Shown one piece after another: positions 4,735 to 5,049 of a DNA stretch of 5,049 nt (positions are counted from its first letter, which is position 1; each line of letters begins with the position of its first letter). Origin of the DNA: Candidatus Pelagibacterales bacterium. Lineage in GTDB: Bacteria > Pseudomonadota > Alphaproteobacteria > Pelagibacterales > Pelagibacteraceae. Under the pieces are notes generated by a model, which made no database searches, was not told the origin of the DNA, and worked only from the letters and a program-made list of their open reading frames with translations. Position numbers and translations under genes: made by a program. Where the stretch lies: assembly GCA_016882185.1 (NCBI GenBank), contig VHCC01000058.1, positions 1-5,049 of the forward strand. Direction: 5' to 3'.

Positions 4735-5049
4735 TCACTCGTTACGCACTAATGGATAAACTTTTGGACTTAAAAATTTATAATTATTGATCAATATTAA
4801 AATAATTGTGATGATACCAATAAATAATAATACCACTGATGAATTTATAATCTCTAAGCTCCAGCTTAATCTAAAAATAGTTTCAATTACAAAATAAGAA
4901 ACAAACACAGAAAAGAATGCTGCGATAAAAATAATTGATAAAAAAGTAATTAAAAATTCTATAATACTAGCAAGCATTAAATTTTTTGAATTAATTCCTA
5001 AAATTTTAAATATTAAATTTTGATAAACACTTAATCTTGCTTGCACAAT
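4735..5049 (-). CDS. FtsX/YbbP-like ABC transporter permease, C-terminal fragment (partial)
   Basis: Only the last 104 residues are in the window; the frame is open through the right edge, so the real start lies outside. The GTG at 5046 is an internal Val codon, not a start. The visible part begins with a soluble helix ARLSVYQNLIFKILGINSKN, like the R-x-x-x-Y/F-x-x-x-L-K-x-L-G-A motif that precedes helix 3 of FtsX/MacB-type permeases. It continues with two or three hydrophobic segments (around LMLASIIEFLITFLSIIFIA, then to about IETIF, and VVLLFIGIITIILILI) and ends PLVRNE, resembling the P-L-L-R-x-E ending common in the YbbP group of alphaproteobacteria. YbbP-type permeases pair with a YbbA-like ATPase, which would be expected beyond the edge. 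The stop codon is 2 bp from the exporter stop. The family assignment rests on pattern resemblance. Confidence 0.7.
   Translation of the reverse strand: MVQARLSVYQNLIFKILGINSKNLMLASIIEFLITFLSIIFIAAFFSVFVSYFVIETIFRLSWSLEIINSSVVLLFIGIITIILILINNYKFLSPKVYPLVRNE

Noticed and set aside
5044..5046. GTG as the start of a complete 103-aa membrane protein
   Set aside because: The frame continues to the window edge, and the residues match the interior and C-terminus of an FtsX/YbbP-like permease, so the gene is cut by the edge.

Overview
This window carries a compact polyhydroxyalkanoate (PHA, carbon-storage polyester) locus from a very AT-rich bacterium (GC roughly in the high twenties percent, from hand counts of a few lines). 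The PHA synthase, the phasin and the PhaR regulator all read like alphaproteobacterial family members. Genes abut or overlap and spacers are short, which suggests a streamlined genome such as an AT-rich aquatic/marine or otherwise reduced alphaproteobacterium. The lineage is an inference; nothing in the window fixes it.

Left part (1-762): phaP (phasin) lies on the minus strand. Its 3' end is marked by a 24-bp perfect palindrome centred on the stop codon and then by a long hairpin (38-88). The 198-bp spacer between phaP and the divergent phaC holds three TTGCA..TGCAA-type dyads, all in the same orientation. They are good candidates for PhaR operators. One sits inside the spacer of the best phaP promoter candidate.

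Middle (763-3107): phaC (class I PHA synthase, 621 aa, Cys/Asp/His triad visible) and phaR (PHA accumulation regulator, 160 aa) overlap by ATGA and form one transcription unit. Together with phaP this makes a self-contained module: PhaC polymerises hydroxyacyl-CoA, PhaP coats the granule, and PhaR is expected to repress phaP (and perhaps phaCR) until granules titrate it away. The monomer-supply genes phaA and phaB are not in the window.

Right part (3109-5049): a renalase-like FAD/NAD(P)-binding amine oxidase-type protein (minus strand) converges on phaR with a 1-bp gap. It carries an internal 27-bp/9-residue tandem duplication. A LysE/RhtB-family exporter starts divergently from it only about 25 bp away. 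The C-terminal end of an FtsX/YbbP-like ABC permease (minus strand, cut by the right edge) converges on the exporter with a 2-bp gap. These three genes have no evident functional link to PHA.

The most interesting items are the operator triad, a Gly-to-Ser change in the synthase lipase box, the palindrome centred on the phaP stop codon, and the tandem duplication in the oxidoreductase. I saw no RNA gene, insertion sequence, CRISPR array or phage gene, and nothing that I would call a wholly new system.
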